A program made the position numbers and the translations under genes. This document shows, piece after piece, positions 54,931-64,000 of a stretch of DNA of 64,000 nt. The stretch's first letter is position 1. The number at the start of each line of letters is the position of its first letter. The notes under the pieces were generated by a model. It saw only the letters and a program-made list of their open reading frames with translations, did not search any database and had not been told where the DNA came from. This stretch comes from Bifidobacterium miconisargentati (GTDB lineage: Bacteria > Actinomycetota > Actinomycetes > Actinomycetales > Bifidobacteriaceae), in assembly GCF_019331675.1 (NCBI RefSeq), contig NZ_JAHBBJ010000012.1:1-64000 (forward strand), in the 5' to 3' direction.

Positions 54931-54965
54931 CGATGGGAAGCGCTGTATTCAGGCACTTCCCATCG
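54931..54965 (-). terminator. Hairpin with T-tract between rpsB and tsf
   Basis: CGATGGGAAG (54931-54940) and CTTCCCATCG (54956-54965) form a perfect 10-bp stem around 15 bases. On the minus strand TTTTTGGG follows. It is placed to attenuate read-through from rpsB to tsf. Confidence 0.8.
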
Positions 54966-54972
54966 TAGAGCA

Positions 54973-55800
54973 TCACTCGGCCTTCGGGGCCTCGGTTTCG
55001 CCCTCGGCGGCGGCCGGAGCGGCCTCAGCCGGAGCCTCGTTGGTCAGGAGTTCCTTCTCCCAGGCGGCCATCGGCTGCTCGGCGGTCTCGCCGGCGGCCT
55101 TGTTGGCGCCGGAACGCTCGAGCAGACCCTCGGCGACGGCGTCGGCCATCAGGCTGGTGAGCAGCTCGATGCCGCGGATGGCGTCGTCGTTGGCCGGGAT
55201 CGGGTAGTCGACGATGTCCGGATCGGCGTTGGTGTCGACGATGGCGACGACCGGGATGCCCAGCTTGTGGGCTTCCTCGACGGCCAGGGCCTCCTTGGTG
55301 ATGTCGACCACGAACATGGCGGACGGGGTGCGGTTCATGTTGCGGATACCGCCCAGCTGCTTGTTGAGCTTGTCCTTCTCGCGCTCAAGCAGGAGGAGTT
55401 CCTTCTTGGTCAGGCCGGAGCCGTGCACGTCGGTGAAGTCCATCTCCTCAAGCTCCTTGAGGCGGTTCACGCGCTTGGAAACGGTCTGGAAGTTGGTCAG
55501 CATACCGCCGAGCCAGCGCTCGGACACGTACGGCATGTTCACGCGGGTGGCCTGGTTGGCGACGGCTTCCTGAGCCTGCTTCTTGGTGCCGACGAAGAGC
55601 ACGGTGCCGTTGTGGGCCACGGTGGTCTTGATGAAGTCGTACGCCTTGTCGATCATGTCGAGCGACTTGAACAGGTTGATGATGTGGATGCCGTTGCGCT
55701 GGGTGAGGATGAACTGCTTCATCTTCGGGTTCCAGCGGCGGGTCTGGTGGCCGAAGTGCAGGCCGGCCTTCAGCATGTCGCTCATAGTGATCTGAGCCAT
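54973..55800 (-). CDS. rpsB: 30S ribosomal protein S2
   Basis: A 275-residue ribosomal protein. Visible: [20 protein letters not shown] (residues 9-28), [24 protein letters not shown] and [27 protein letters not shown] (split over ~185-212). The C-terminus has an Ala/Glu/Pro-rich tail usual for actinobacteria. The start at 55800 is set by GAAAGGTAGT and by homology; the frame is open another 64 codons upstream. First gene of rpsB-tsf. Confidence 0.98.
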   Translation of the reverse strand: MAQITMSDMLKAGLHFGHQTRRWNPKMKQFILTQRNGIHIINLFKSLDMIDKAYDFIKTTVAHNGTVLFVGTKKQAQEAVANQATRVNMPYVSERWLGGMLTNFQTVSKRVNRLKELEEMDFTDVHGSGLTKKELLLLEREKDKLNKQLGGIRNMNRTPSAMFVVDITKEALAVEEAHKLGIPVVAIVDTNADPDIVDYPIPANDDAIRGIELLTSLMADAVAEGLLERSGANKAAGETAEQPMAAWEKELLTNEAPAEAAPAAAEGETEAPKAE

Positions 55801-56009
55801 GGTATTACTACCTTTCTTGTCGGTTCTTGCCTGGTCATGCGCACCTGCGTGCAGCCGCTCCCCCGCCTGATGCGGGCTTGCAACCGACCGACACAGGCCG
55901 TCGCGAGCATGACGCGAATTTTTCGTGTGCCGGTTGACAATATTGGGGTGGCCCCGAACGCCAGCGACTGCGTCCGTTGCCGGGTGGCACACAAGTTTTC
56001 AGAATAACA

Positions 56010-56052
56010 GAAGGCCGGTACTATTGCGGCTTCCCGCAACGTACCGGCCTTC
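56010..56052. terminator. Hairpin upstream of rpsB
   Basis: GAAGGCCGGTAC (56010-56021) and GTACCGGCCTTC (56041-56052) form a perfect 12-bp stem; the loop holds a second small stem GCGG/CCGC. It probably ends the ligase-def transcript before rpsB. No strong T-tract. Confidence 0.7.
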
Positions 56053-56157
56053 CGACTCATGCCGTGACTCACTTACCACGATTGGCAATAGCGGACCGCC
56101 TTCGGCGGGCCCGATATCACCTTCGTTCGGCTATCGCCTCACTCAGGCGTCGCCTAC

Positions 56158-56178
56158 GGACAGTCCACCGGACTGTCC
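56158..56178. repeat. ACAGTCC-ACC-GGACTGT hairpin, copy 2
   Basis: GGACAGTCC-ACC-GGACTGTCC, two bases past the def stop codon. It shares its stem, loop and the downstream ACGGCTC with the hairpin at 42517. The flanking stretch 56053-56157 is non-coding and contains further small G+C-rich hairpins (CCGCCTTCGGCGG). Confidence 0.65.
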
Positions 56179-56180
56179 GC

Positions 56181-56660
56181 CTAACGGCTCCGCATATACC
56201 TCAGCGCCGCGCGACGCTCCTCCTTTTCGAGGCGATCGAGGTAGACGTGGCCGTCCAAGTGGTCGCATTCGTGCTGGAGCATGCGGCCCATGAGGCCGTG
56301 GCCCTCCAGTACCACCTCCTTGCCGTCCAGGTCGATGCCGCACACGCGGGCGTAGTCCGCGCGGCGGGTCTTGTACCACAGGCCGGGCACGGACAGGCAG
56401 CCCTCGTCGCCGTACTGCTCGCCGGAGGTCTCCTCGATGACCGGGTTGAGGATGTAGCCGATCTTGCCGTCGATGTTGTAGGAGAACGCCCTGAGGCTCA
56501 CGCCGATCTGGTTGGCGGACAGGCCGGCGCGACCGGGATCGTCCACGGTCTCCAGCAGGTCGTCGACCAGGCGGCGCACGGCCGGGGTGATTTCCTTGAT
56601 CTCGTCGCAGGGGGTGCGCAGCACCGGATCGGGCACGACCCTGATCTCACGGATGGCCAC
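56181..56660 (-). CDS. def: Peptide deformylase
   Basis: A 159-residue metalloenzyme removing the formyl group from nascent proteins. The three motifs are GLSANQIGV (variant of GxGxAAxQ, near residue 46), EGCLSVPG (metal Cys, near 88) and QHECDHLDG (HExxH-type, near 130). GTG 56660 follows GAGGAGTAAATCA; a longer frame to 56741 overlaps the ligase gene and is unlikely. The gene lies 4 bp after the ligase stop. GLSANQ in place of GLAAPQ is a difference also seen in other actinobacterial forms. Confidence 0.93.
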   Translation of the reverse strand: MAIREIRVVPDPVLRTPCDEIKEITPAVRRLVDDLLETVDDPGRAGLSANQIGVSLRAFSYNIDGKIGYILNPVIEETSGEQYGDEGCLSVPGLWYKTRRADYARVCGIDLDGKEVVLEGHGLMGRMLQHECDHLDGHVYLDRLEKEERRAALRYMRSR

Positions 56661-56664
56661 TGAT

Positions 56665-58752
56665 TTACTCCTCGTTCTTCTCGTCGCGGCTCTGGCCGTT
56701 CTCACCGTTCTCGTCGGCTGCGGAGGCGTTTTCGCCACCATCCTCGCCGTCCTCGGCCTCGGCCTTGGCCTTCTTGATTTTCACCGATACGCTAGCAAGC
56801 GAATCCGACACGCTGGTGCGCATCTGTTCGGAGGCCTGCTTCATTTGCTCCGACGCCTGCTTGACCTGCACGGAGGCCTTCTTGACGGTTTCCGAGGTGC
56901 TGTCGATGATCTTGGCGGTGGCCGGCAGCGGCTTGTTGGAGGGCTTGGGGGCGTACAGTTCGTCCTCGATGACCGAGGCGTAGCGCTGCAGCACCTTGGG
57001 ACGCACCACCTTCATGCTCGGGGTGAGCGTGCCGTTGGCCTGGTTGAACTCCTCGTCCAGGATCTCGAACTTGCGCACGGATTCGGCGCGGGACACGTTT
57101 GCGTTGGCCTGGTCCACGTACTGCTGGATGAAGGCGCGCACCGCGTCGTTCTCCTTGGCCTCGCCCAGGGTCATATCCGCGTCCAGACCCTGGCCCTCGA
57201 GCCAGGAGCGCAGCATCTCCGGGTCGAGCTCGATGAGCGCGGAGACGAACGGCTTGCCGTCGCCCACCACCACGGCGTGCGCCACGATGGGGCAGGTGTC
57301 GATGATGTCCTCCATCGGCGCCGGGCTGATGTTCTTGCCGCCGGCGGTGATGATGATGTCCTTCTTGCGGCCGGTGATGAACGTGAAGCCCTTGTCGTCG
57401 ATGCGGCCCAGGTCGCCGGTCTTGATCCAGCCGTCGGAGGTCATGGCCTGGGCGGTCAGTTCGGGCTGCTTGTAGTAGCCGAGGAACACGTTCGGGCCGG
57501 TGAGTTCGATCTCGTCGTCCTCGCCGAGACGCACGCCCATGCCGGGGCCGGGCTTGCCGACCGAACCGACCTCGTTGTCGTCCTCCCAGTTGACGAGCAT
57601 CGGGGCGGCGGTCTCGGTCATGCCATAGCCCTGGATGAAGGTGATGTCGTCCATGCCGTTGAAGAAGTGGGCCAGATCCACGTTGAGGGGCGCGCCGCCG
57701 CAGGCCAGCCACCTCAGGTTCGGGCCCAGGGCGGAGCGGATGGACTTGCCCACCGTGGCCATGTAGAACGAATGCTTCATGCGCTCGATCGGCGAGTGGC
57801 CCTTGCCGTCCTGCTCGTCCTTGCTCCACTTGACGAAGTGCTTGACGGACTGGGCGAAGATGTAGCCCTGGATGCCGGCGCCGGCCTTCTGGGAGGCGGC
57901 GTTGTAGACCTTCTCGAACACGCGCGGCACGCCCAGCAGATAGGTGGGCTTGAAGCTGCGGATATCCGCCAGCAGGTGCTTGGCGTTGGGGATGTACCCC
58001 ACCACGCCGCAGCCGCCGATGGCCACGTACTGGATGTAGCGGGCGAAGCAGTGGGCCAACGGCAGGAACAGCAGCAGGCGGTTGTCCCGGTAGAGCATGC
58101 CGTTGAGGATCTCGTAGCCGTTGAGCACGATGTGCGTGTAGTTGCGGTTGGAGAGCATGGCGCCCTTGGGCTTGCCGGTGGAGCCGGAGGTGTACACCAC
58201 GGTGAGCAGGTCGTCCGCCTTGATGCGGGCGATGGCCTGGTCGAGCGCCTCGTCGCTCACGCCGGTGCCGAAGTCGGCCACGCCGTCGAGACCATCGGCC
58301 TTGAAGTTGAAGACGTACTTCATGCCCGGGTGGTTCACGCGGATCTGCTCCAGCGTCTGCGCGCGCTGGGAATCGCCGGCGAAGGCGATGACGGGGTTGA
58401 CCTCCTCCACGATGGCGGCGGTCTGCTTGGCCGAGTCTGTCTCGTAGACGGGCACCACCACGGCACCGATGGCCGCGCAGGCGAAGTCCGCCAGACCCCA
58501 CTCATAGCAGGTGGGCGAATAGATGAGGACCATCGTGCCGGCCTTGACGCCGAGACCCATGAGGCCCTTGGCGATCTCGCGCACGCGGGCGAGCATTTCG
58601 GAGGCGGTGGCGCTGTGCCATTGGTGGGTTTCGTCATCCTGCCATTCGGCGATGGTGTCGTCCGGAGTGCGGGCGGCACGCTTGACCAGCAGCGAGAAGA
58701 CGGTGTCCTCGTCGGCGGTCACATACCTGGGTGCTTCAACATGTTCACGCAT
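56665..58752 (-). CDS. fadD: Long-chain fatty acid--CoA ligase
   Basis: A 695-residue AMP-forming acyl-CoA synthetase. Visible: [18 protein letters not shown] (P-loop, near residue 190), the gate [10 protein letters not shown], and [33 protein letters not shown] (split over ~440-470). The last ~75 residues are an Ala/Gln/Lys-rich amphipathic part with near-repeats KQASEQM and an acidic end, beyond the usual length. No Shine-Dalgarno site; TATAGT ends 7 bp before the ATG, so a leaderless mRNA is likely. Followed by def. Confidence 0.93.
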   Translation of the reverse strand: MREHVEAPRYVTADEDTVFSLLVKRAARTPDDTIAEWQDDETHQWHSATASEMLARVREIAKGLMGLGVKAGTMVLIYSPTCYEWGLADFACAAIGAVVVPVYETDSAKQTAAIVEEVNPVIAFAGDSQRAQTLEQIRVNHPGMKYVFNFKADGLDGVADFGTGVSDEALDQAIARIKADDLLTVVYTSGSTGKPKGAMLSNRNYTHIVLNGYEILNGMLYRDNRLLLFLPLAHCFARYIQYVAIGGCGVVGYIPNAKHLLADIRSFKPTYLLGVPRVFEKVYNAASQKAGAGIQGYIFAQSVKHFVKWSKDEQDGKGHSPIERMKHSFYMATVGKSIRSALGPNLRWLACGGAPLNVDLAHFFNGMDDITFIQGYGMTETAAPMLVNWEDDNEVGSVGKPGPGMGVRLGEDDEIELTGPNVFLGYYKQPELTAQAMTSDGWIKTGDLGRIDDKGFTFITGRKKDIIITAGGKNISPAPMEDIIDTCPIVAHAVVVGDGKPFVSALIELDPEMLRSWLEGQGLDADMTLGEAKENDAVRAFIQQYVDQANANVSRAESVRKFEILDEEFNQANGTLTPSMKVVRPKVLQRYASVIEDELYAPKPSNKPLPATAKIIDSTSETVKKASVQVKQASEQMKQASEQMRTSVSDSLASVSVKIKKAKAEAEDGEDGGENASAADENGENGQSRDEKNEE

Positions 58753-58876
58753 GCTTTACACTATAAGACCCACCGCGCCGAGAGTCGGGCACGGCGGGCC
58801 GAATCGGACGGACTTCGGCTTTGGGCCGAGCCGTCATCGTCTATCGGACATCTATCGGACATCCGTGGGGAATGTG

Positions 58877-59368
58877 TCAGCCGAGATCGGCGTACTGGCA
58901 CATCCATCGGCTTCCGATGAATCTGAAGCGAAGCGTCACCCTGACGTCTTCCTGGCCGATGGTCATGAACACCGCCATCTCCAGCGTCTCCTGGCTGACG
59001 ATCACGCCGTCGATCAGCGTGGGAACCGTGGGCAGATAGCAGAACTTGGCCTTGTCCGACGGATGGGTGAGCATGTGCGTGTCCAGCAGGTACTGCATGG
59101 TGCGCAGCCGTTCGAGACAGGGCTGGGTCATGGCCCGGTGCAGCCGGTCCACGCTGAGCTTGCCGCGGACGGCGTCCGCCGACGTGCAGGCGATCCGGCA
59201 TGCGGCCAGGGCCATGGTGTGGCATTCATCGGCGTTCATGCCGCCGATGAAGGTGGGCTGGATGTGGTATCTGACCGGTCTGTCGGACAGCTCCACGACG
59301 ATGAACCCGTTGAAACCCGGCAACGGATCGTACCTGCGCCCATGGGTAAAGAAGAAATAGTGATCCAT
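58877..59368 (-). CDS. Rv3235-family-like protein
   Basis: A 163-residue protein without membrane spans. The middle has an Ala-rich helical part around a Ser/Asp-containing VRGKLSVDRLHRAMTQPCLERL. The C-terminal part ends with RVTLRFRFIGSRWMCQYADLG, the beta-strand pattern and RW.C...LG end of the small actinobacterial Rv3235 family, which has no known function. GGGGATAACC sets the start at 59368; a longer frame exists to 59491. The match is by pattern only. Confidence 0.6.
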   Translation of the reverse strand: MDHYFFFTHGRRYDPLPGFNGFIVVELSDRPVRYHIQPTFIGGMNADECHTMALAACRIACTSADAVRGKLSVDRLHRAMTQPCLERLRTMQYLLDTHMLTHPSDKAKFCYLPTVPTLIDGVIVSQETLEMAVFMTIGQEDVRVTLRFRFIGSRWMCQYADLG

Positions 59369-59445
59369 GGTGGTTATCCCCTTCTGATAGGTTGCATGGC
59401 CCCATCCCCCAATGCGCGGGCCATACCCCCTAACAACAACACGAA

Positions 59446-59477
59446 AGGCGCGCCAAGTCAAACGACCCAGCGCGCCT
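59446..59477 (-). terminator. Hairpin after guaB3
   Basis: AGGCGCGC (59446-59453) and GCGCGCCT (59470-59477) with a 16-base loop; on the minus strand TTTCGTG follows. It lies 54 bp past the guaB3 stop. Confidence 0.6.
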
Positions 59478-59531
59478 CGAATCGGCGTCATTCCTTGGAA
59501 ATCAAGGGTTAGCGCTCACATACGGCAGCCC

Positions 59532-60656
59532 TTAGCGTGCGGAATAGGGGTTGACCACCATGCCGCAACGCTGGAAGTTCTTCACGTCCACGTATCCGGT
59601 GGAGGCCATGGCACGCTTGAGCGCGCCGATGAAGTTGGTCTTGCCGTCCGCCTGGTGGCTCGGCCCGAACAGGATCTGCTCCAGGGAGCCGACCGTGCCC
59701 ACGGTGGTGCGGAAGCCGCGCGGCAGGGTCTGGTGACGGGCCTCGGCGCCCCAGTGGGTGCCCTTGCCCAGAGCCTCGGTGGCGCGGGCCAGCGGCGCGC
59801 CGAGCATCACGGCGTCGGCGCCCAGGGCCAGGGCCTTGACGAAGCTGCCGGAGTCGCCCATGCCGCCGTCGGCGATGACCTGCACGTAGCGGCCGCCGGA
59901 CTCGTCCATGTAGTCTCGGCGGGCCTCGGCCACGTCCGCGATGGCGGTGGCCATGGGGGCCTGCACGCCGATGGTCTGGCGGGTGGCGGAGACCGCGCCG
60001 CCGCCGAAGCCCACGAGCACGCCGGCGGCGCCGGTGCGCATGAGATGCAGTGCCGCGGTGTAGTTGGTGGCGCCGCCCACGATGACCGGCACGTCGAGGT
60101 CGTAGATGAACTTCTTGAGGTTGAGTGGGGTGTGGCCCGCCGAGACATGCTCGGCGGAGACCACGGTGCCGCGGATCACGAACAGGTCCACGCCCGCATC
60201 CACCACGGTGGAGTAGAACTGCTGGGTGCGCTGCGGGGAGAGCGCGCCGGCCACGGTGACACCGGCGGAGCGAATCTCGTGCAGGCGCTGCGTGATGAGC
60301 TCGGGCTTGACCGGCTCGGCGTAGATCTGCTGGATGCGTGCGGTGGCCTCGTCGGCGGGCAGGCCGGCGATCTCCTCCAGCAGCGGGGTCGGATCCTCGT
60401 AGCGGGTCCACAGACCCTCCAGGTCGAGCACGCCGAGCGCGCCCATCTTGCCCATGGCGATGGCGGTGGCCGGGCTGGTCACCGAATCCATGGGGGCGCC
60501 GAGCACCGGCACGTCGAACTCGTAGGCGTCGATCTGCCAGGACGTGGAGACGTCCTCGGGATCGCGCGTGCGACGGGACGGAACGATGGCCACATCGTCA
60601 AGCGCATAGCCGAGACGGCCCTTTTTACCCAAACCGATTTCAATTTCCTGAGACAT
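59532..60656 (-). CDS. guaB3: GuaB3 family IMP dehydrogenase-related protein
   Basis: A 374-residue (beta/alpha)8 protein of the GuaB3 family, an IMP dehydrogenase relative lacking CBS domains. Visible: YALDDVAIVPSRRTRDPEDVS (split, residues 17-37), PVLGAPMDSVTSP, IVGGATNYTAALHLMRTGA, and VIADGGMGDSGSFVKALALGADAVMLG (split at ~263-290). In the flap region where IMP dehydrogenase has GSICTT with the catalytic Cys, this one reads GFGGGAVSATRQ. So normal IMP oxidation is unlikely. ATG 60656 fits the family start; no ribosome site, with TAGTCT 7 bp upstream, suggests a leaderless mRNA. Divergent from icd. Confidence 0.9.
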   Translation of the reverse strand: MSQEIEIGLGKKGRLGYALDDVAIVPSRRTRDPEDVSTSWQIDAYEFDVPVLGAPMDSVTSPATAIAMGKMGALGVLDLEGLWTRYEDPTPLLEEIAGLPADEATARIQQIYAEPVKPELITQRLHEIRSAGVTVAGALSPQRTQQFYSTVVDAGVDLFVIRGTVVSAEHVSAGHTPLNLKKFIYDLDVPVIVGGATNYTAALHLMRTGAAGVLVGFGGGAVSATRQTIGVQAPMATAIADVAEARRDYMDESGGRYVQVIADGGMGDSGSFVKALALGADAVMLGAPLARATEALGKGTHWGAEARHQTLPRGFRTTVGTVGSLEQILFGPSHQADGKTNFIGALKRAMASTGYVDVKNFQRCGMVVNPYSAR

Positions 60657-60783
60657 GGCTTCAAGACTATTGCCGGGGACGGACTCGGGGCAAGGCATGT
60701 CCATATTCTCGTCACGCACGGCCCGGCGTTACAAACATGAGATATGAATTGAACCATCTTCACACCATCTACAGGGAGGGAAC

Positions 60784-62004
60784 ATGGCCAAAATCAAGGT
60801 CGAAGGCACCGTTGTCGAACTCGACGGCGACGAGATGACCCGCGTGATCTGGAAGGACATCAAGGACCGTCTGATTCTGCCGTATCTCGACGTGAACCTT
60901 GACTACTACGATCTGGGCATCCAGCACCGCGACGAGACCGACGACCAGGTGACCATCGACGCCGCCCACGCCATCCAGAAGCATCACGTGGGCGTCAAGT
61001 GCGCCACCATCACCCCCGACGAGGCCCGAGTCAAGGAATTCGGCCTGAAGAAGATGTGGAAGTCCCCCAACGGCACGATCCGCAACATCCTGGGCGGCAC
61101 CATCTTCCGCGAGCCCATCGTGATGAGCAACGTGCCGCGTCTGGTGCCGGGCTGGACCAAGCCGATCGTGGTGGCCCGCCACGCCTTCGGCGACCAGTAC
61201 AAGGCCACGGACTTCAAGGTTCCGGGCGCCGGCCAGCTGACCGTGACCTTCACGCCGGACGATGGCTCCGAGCCGATCCAGCATGTGGTCTACAACTACG
61301 GCCCGGACGGCGGCGTGGCCCAGGTGCAGTACAACGTGAACGATTCGATCCGCGGTTTCGCGCGCGCCTGCTTCAACTACGGCCTCATGCGCCACTACCC
61401 GGTGTACCTGTCCACCAAGAACACCATCCTCAAGGCCTACGACGGCCAGTTCAAGGACATCTTCGCCGAGGTCTTCGAAACCGAGTACAAGGACCGCTTC
61501 GAGGCCGAGGGCCTCACCTACGAGCACCGCCTTATCGACGATATGGTGGCCAGCTCCCTCAAGTGGCACGGCGGCTACATCTGGGCCTGCAAGAACTACG
61601 ACGGCGACGTGCAGTCCGATTCCGTGGCGCAGGGCTTCGGCTCGCTGGGCCTCATGACCTCCGTGCTCATGACCCCGGACGGCCAGACCGTGGAGGCCGA
61701 GGCGGCGCACGGCACCGTGACCCGCCACTACCGCCGCTGGCTCAAGGGCGAGAAGACCTCCACCAACCCGATCGCCTCCATCTTCGCGTGGACCGGCGGC
61801 CTGAAGCACCGCGCCGATCTGGACGGCACCCCCGAGGTGCGCCACTTCGCCGAGACGCTGGAGAAGGTCATCGTGGACACCGTGGAGGGCGGCCAGATGA
61901 CCAAGGATCTGGCCATGCTGATCGGCCCGGACGAGCCGTGGCTCGACACCGAGGGATTCATGAACGCGCTGGACGAGAACCTCCAGAAGGCCCTGGCCGA
62001 CTGA
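60784..62004 (+). CDS. icd: NADP-dependent isocitrate dehydrogenase
   Basis: A 406-residue dimeric enzyme of the eukaryote-like type II. Visible: [14 protein letters not shown] (residues 10-23), [19 protein letters not shown] (split at ~94-112), [12 protein letters not shown], and the metal site DDMVAS (near 254). It makes 2-oxoglutarate and NADPH; in bifidobacteria it feeds glutamate synthesis in an incomplete TCA cycle. GGGAGGGAAC precedes the ATG. Strong codon bias. Confidence 0.97.
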   Translation: MAKIKVEGTVVELDGDEMTRVIWKDIKDRLILPYLDVNLDYYDLGIQHRDETDDQVTIDAAHAIQKHHVGVKCATITPDEARVKEFGLKKMWKSPNGTIRNILGGTIFREPIVMSNVPRLVPGWTKPIVVARHAFGDQYKATDFKVPGAGQLTVTFTPDDGSEPIQHVVYNYGPDGGVAQVQYNVNDSIRGFARACFNYGLMRHYPVYLSTKNTILKAYDGQFKDIFAEVFETEYKDRFEAEGLTYEHRLIDDMVASSLKWHGGYIWACKNYDGDVQSDSVAQGFGSLGLMTSVLMTPDGQTVEAEAAHGTVTRHYRRWLKGEKTSTNPIASIFAWTGGLKHRADLDGTPEVRHFAETLEKVIVDTVEGGQMTKDLAMLIGPDEPWLDTEGFMNALDENLQKALAD

Positions 62005-62047
62005 TTCCACCCCGCGTTCCCACCCTGATCGTTTCCTCAGTCCCCAT

Positions 62048-62096
62048 GGCTCCCCTTGTCAGGGGAGCTGGCCGCGAAGCGGACTGAGGGGTAGTC
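62048..62096. repeat. Half copy of the GGCTCCCCT repeat family
   Basis: GGCTCCCCTTGTCAGGGGAG followed by CTGGCCGCGAAGCGGACTGA and GGGGTAGTC: the complete left half of the family, with parts identical to copies 1 and 3. No right arm follows. It lies between icd and the lipoprotein gene. Confidence 0.8.
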
Positions 62097-62265
62097 TGCG
62101 GCGGTTCCCGGCCGACTTCATTTCGCAATCCCACCCTGATCGTTCCCGGATATGTGACGATTTCCCGTCATGTGTCCGGGACTTTTCATATACCGGCGAC
62201 TAGTATCGTTATTCAGTCCGTTTCCGACATCCGTTTTCAGGATCCCAAGGAGGTTCCGTACGCCT

Positions 62266-63996
62266 ATGGTGTCCGCACGCCGTCCAGCCACCGTCCTCAC
62301 CGCCTTCGCCGCCGCCTGCGCGATGGCGCTTTCGTTGGCCTCCTGCGCCTCGGACTCCGACCGGACCGACACCGACGGCGACACCACGATCACCAGCACC
62401 TCCCTTGGGGCGGTGGCCCTGTTCACCCCGTCCGACGGCATCACGCTCAGCCAGCAGACGCCGCTGAACAAGTGGGCCAAGCTCACGCCCGACATCACCG
62501 ACGCGCTGATCGACGCCGGATTCAAGAAGGGGGACATCTCCCACACCACCTCCGATTCGCTCGACAAGCAGAGCCGCGCGATCCAGGACTACGTGGTCGA
62601 CCATCTGTCCAGCAAGGGCGAGACGAGCGATTCGGGCATCACCATCACCCCCGAGAACACGACGCTGCTGGTCGCCCCGGTGGTGGAAGCCGACGCCTCC
62701 ACACGCCAGTACGGCGATTACGTGAGCCAGGAGCTCAGCACCAGCGGCGATGAGGTGACCACCGAAGGCTCCGCCGACGCAGAAACCGACACGGGGGCCT
62801 CCGCCGGCACGAACGATTCATCCACCTCATCCGGTTCGTCCAGTTCGTCCGGTTCGGACAAGTCATCGTCGAAGGGTGACACCTCCGCCGATTCGTCCGA
62901 TGGCGGTACCGATGGCACCAATACCGTCAAAGCCACGGAGGACGACGCGCAGGCCGAGGCCGTGGACCGTCTGGTCTCCTCGCTGAAGCTGGCCAAGGAG
63001 TCCGGCATGCATGTGGTGCTGCTGGGCAACAGCATCGAGGGATACCGGCCGGACGCCTTCGCGAAATTCTCGGACGCACAGGCCATCGGCCGTCTGCAGG
63101 CGGAGAAGATCGTCGCCAAGCTGCAGCTCACCAAGGCCAGCAAGGACAACCCCAAGTACATCGAGGTGCTGCTGCCGTACACCCCGGCGGACGCCAAGGG
63201 CACGGCGGGCGACTCCACGTTCGCACGCGAGGCGTTCCGTGGCATCTGGCAGGTGCTCGGCGCGTATTACCAGAAGGGCGTGGTGAAATCGCCTTCGGGT
63301 ACGCTGGACGCCAAGACCACCGAGAACGACTGGCAGCTCGTGGCATATGACGCCTCCAAGGAGGGGTCCAGCGCCAAAGCGCTCTCCGCACGCCTGGCCA
63401 CGGACGACGGGGCCGACTCCCCCACGCGCATCGACGCCGTCCTCGCGCTTAACGACTACGTGGCCTCCGAAGTGGTCACCGAACTGGACGATCTCGGATA
63501 CACCGGTTCAGCCGCGGACATCAACCCGCAGATCACCATCTCCGGCATCGTGGGCAACATCACCGGCAAGAAGGATCTGAGCCGTCAGGCCGTGCCGGAT
63601 CCGATCAAGTCCCCGGAGAACGACGACGCCAACACGTCGGACAGCTCCGGCAGCGGCAAGGACTCCACCGCCACGGACAAGGCCAAGGACGCGCAGTGGC
63701 CGCTGGTGACCGGATATGGCGCATATGTGTCGAACATCCCGTCCGTGGTCAACGGCAAGCAGTGGATGACCGGCATGGAAAACCGCAAGGCGCTCGCCTC
63801 GGACATCGCCGAGGCCTGCACGAGGCTCAACAAGGGCCAGGAACTGGAATCCATGGTTTCCGTGCGCAACACCCAGGTGGGCGGCGTCAAGAAGGTGCCG
63901 ACCATCAACGAGCCGCTTCTGGCCGTCAGCGCCAGCAACCTCAAGGCCACGCTCATCGACCCCGGCTACATCACCCTCGCCGACGCCGGCCTGTGA
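62266..63996 (+). CDS. Substrate-binding-type lipoprotein with Ser-rich insert
   Basis: A 576-residue exported protein. The signal peptide (RRPATVLTAFAAACAMALSL) ends in a lipobox LASC with Cys-27 for lipid attachment. The mature part resembles a periplasmic sugar-binding protein: VALFTPSDG..., IDAVLALNDYVASEVVTELDDLGYTG, and DAQWPLVTGYGAYVSNIPSVVNGKQWMTGM (split). A Ser/Asp/Gly-rich stretch (about residues 160-215) interrupts this fold, and a second polar insert is near 450. AAGGAGG lies 11 bp before ATG 62266. ABC transporter permeases, if any, are beyond the right edge. Confidence 0.82.
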   Translation: MVSARRPATVLTAFAAACAMALSLASCASDSDRTDTDGDTTITSTSLGAVALFTPSDGITLSQQTPLNKWAKLTPDITDALIDAGFKKGDISHTTSDSLDKQSRAIQDYVVDHLSSKGETSDSGITITPENTTLLVAPVVEADASTRQYGDYVSQELSTSGDEVTTEGSADAETDTGASAGTNDSSTSSGSSSSSGSDKSSSKGDTSADSSDGGTDGTNTVKATEDDAQAEAVDRLVSSLKLAKESGMHVVLLGNSIEGYRPDAFAKFSDAQAIGRLQAEKIVAKLQLTKASKDNPKYIEVLLPYTPADAKGTAGDSTFAREAFRGIWQVLGAYYQKGVVKSPSGTLDAKTTENDWQLVAYDASKEGSSAKALSARLATDDGADSPTRIDAVLALNDYVASEVVTELDDLGYTGSAADINPQITISGIVGNITGKKDLSRQAVPDPIKSPENDDANTSDSSGSGKDSTATDKAKDAQWPLVTGYGAYVSNIPSVVNGKQWMTGMENRKALASDIAEACTRLNKGQELESMVSVRNTQVGGVKKVPTINEPLLAVSASNLKATLIDPGYITLADAGL

Positions 63997-64000
63997 TTCC

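Noticed and set aside
62170..62265. Longer N-terminus of the lipoprotein from an upstream ATG
   Set aside because: The signal peptide and lipobox fit ATG 62266, which has AAGGAGG; the extension would bury the signal.

Overview
The window is bifidobacterial chromosome, most likely of the B. longum/B. breve lineage. This is inferred from high GC, strong Shine-Dalgarno sites, a transketolase-transaldolase pair of the bifid shunt, and actinobacterial marker genes (whiA cluster, GuaB3, Rv3235-like protein, hisF-hisI-trpE). Almost all of it is compact core genome; no CRISPR array, rRNA or origin was seen.

Layout. 1-3450: the end of an ISL3-type transposase has cut a GH3 beta-glucosidase gene in half; an MFS transporter and a divergent TetR regulator follow, with three operator copies between them. 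3500-4010: five tRNA genes (Gly, Val, Val, Cys, Gly) on the minus strand. 4200-7100: PAC2 protein, UppP, fructosamine-kinase-like protein. 7250-9740: dnaJ-hrcA with a perfect CIRCE element. 9920-13290: tkt and tal with a hairpin between them and a terminator behind. 13330-18630: aminotransferase, BrnQ, carboxymuconolactone decarboxylase-like protein and a MetE-like protein with a long leader. 18800-24600: an XRE-aminotransferase fusion with its own operator array, a PfkB kinase/ADP-ribosylglycohydrolase pair like E. coli yegV/yegU, a HAD phosphatase and an L-LDH family dehydrogenase. 24700-36090: secG, tpiA, pgk, whiA, rapZ, aroE, uvrC, uvrA.

36200-46350 is the accessory part. A probable SOS box sits between uvrA and a RhuM-Fic/Doc fusion. 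Then come mscL, a holin-like membrane protein, three envelope/transport genes, a zinc-ribbon membrane protein that looks like two fused genes, and a decayed prophage remnant (HNH nuclease, holin and two zinc-binding proteins with frameshifts). 46370-64000 returns to core genes: trpE-hisI-hisF, a PfpI protein, rlmN-cdsA-frr-pyrH-tsf-rpsB, def and a fatty-acyl-CoA ligase, an Rv3235-like protein, guaB3, icd, and a sugar-binding-type lipoprotein.

The most distinctive non-coding signal is a family of intergenic inverted repeats whose tips read GGCTCCCCT...AGGGGAGCC. Four are full-length (7105, 16126, 18637, 42371), two are halves (17119, 62048), and three short hairpins resemble the tip alone (12060, 20581, 25881). 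There are also a 227-bp palindrome at 49957, two long perfect 24-bp stem palindromes (32968, 38316) and a second hairpin family (42517, 56158). The best candidates for new biology are the SOS-linked RhuM-Fic gene, the self-regulating XRE-aminotransferase, the repeat family, and the composite zinc-ribbon locus.
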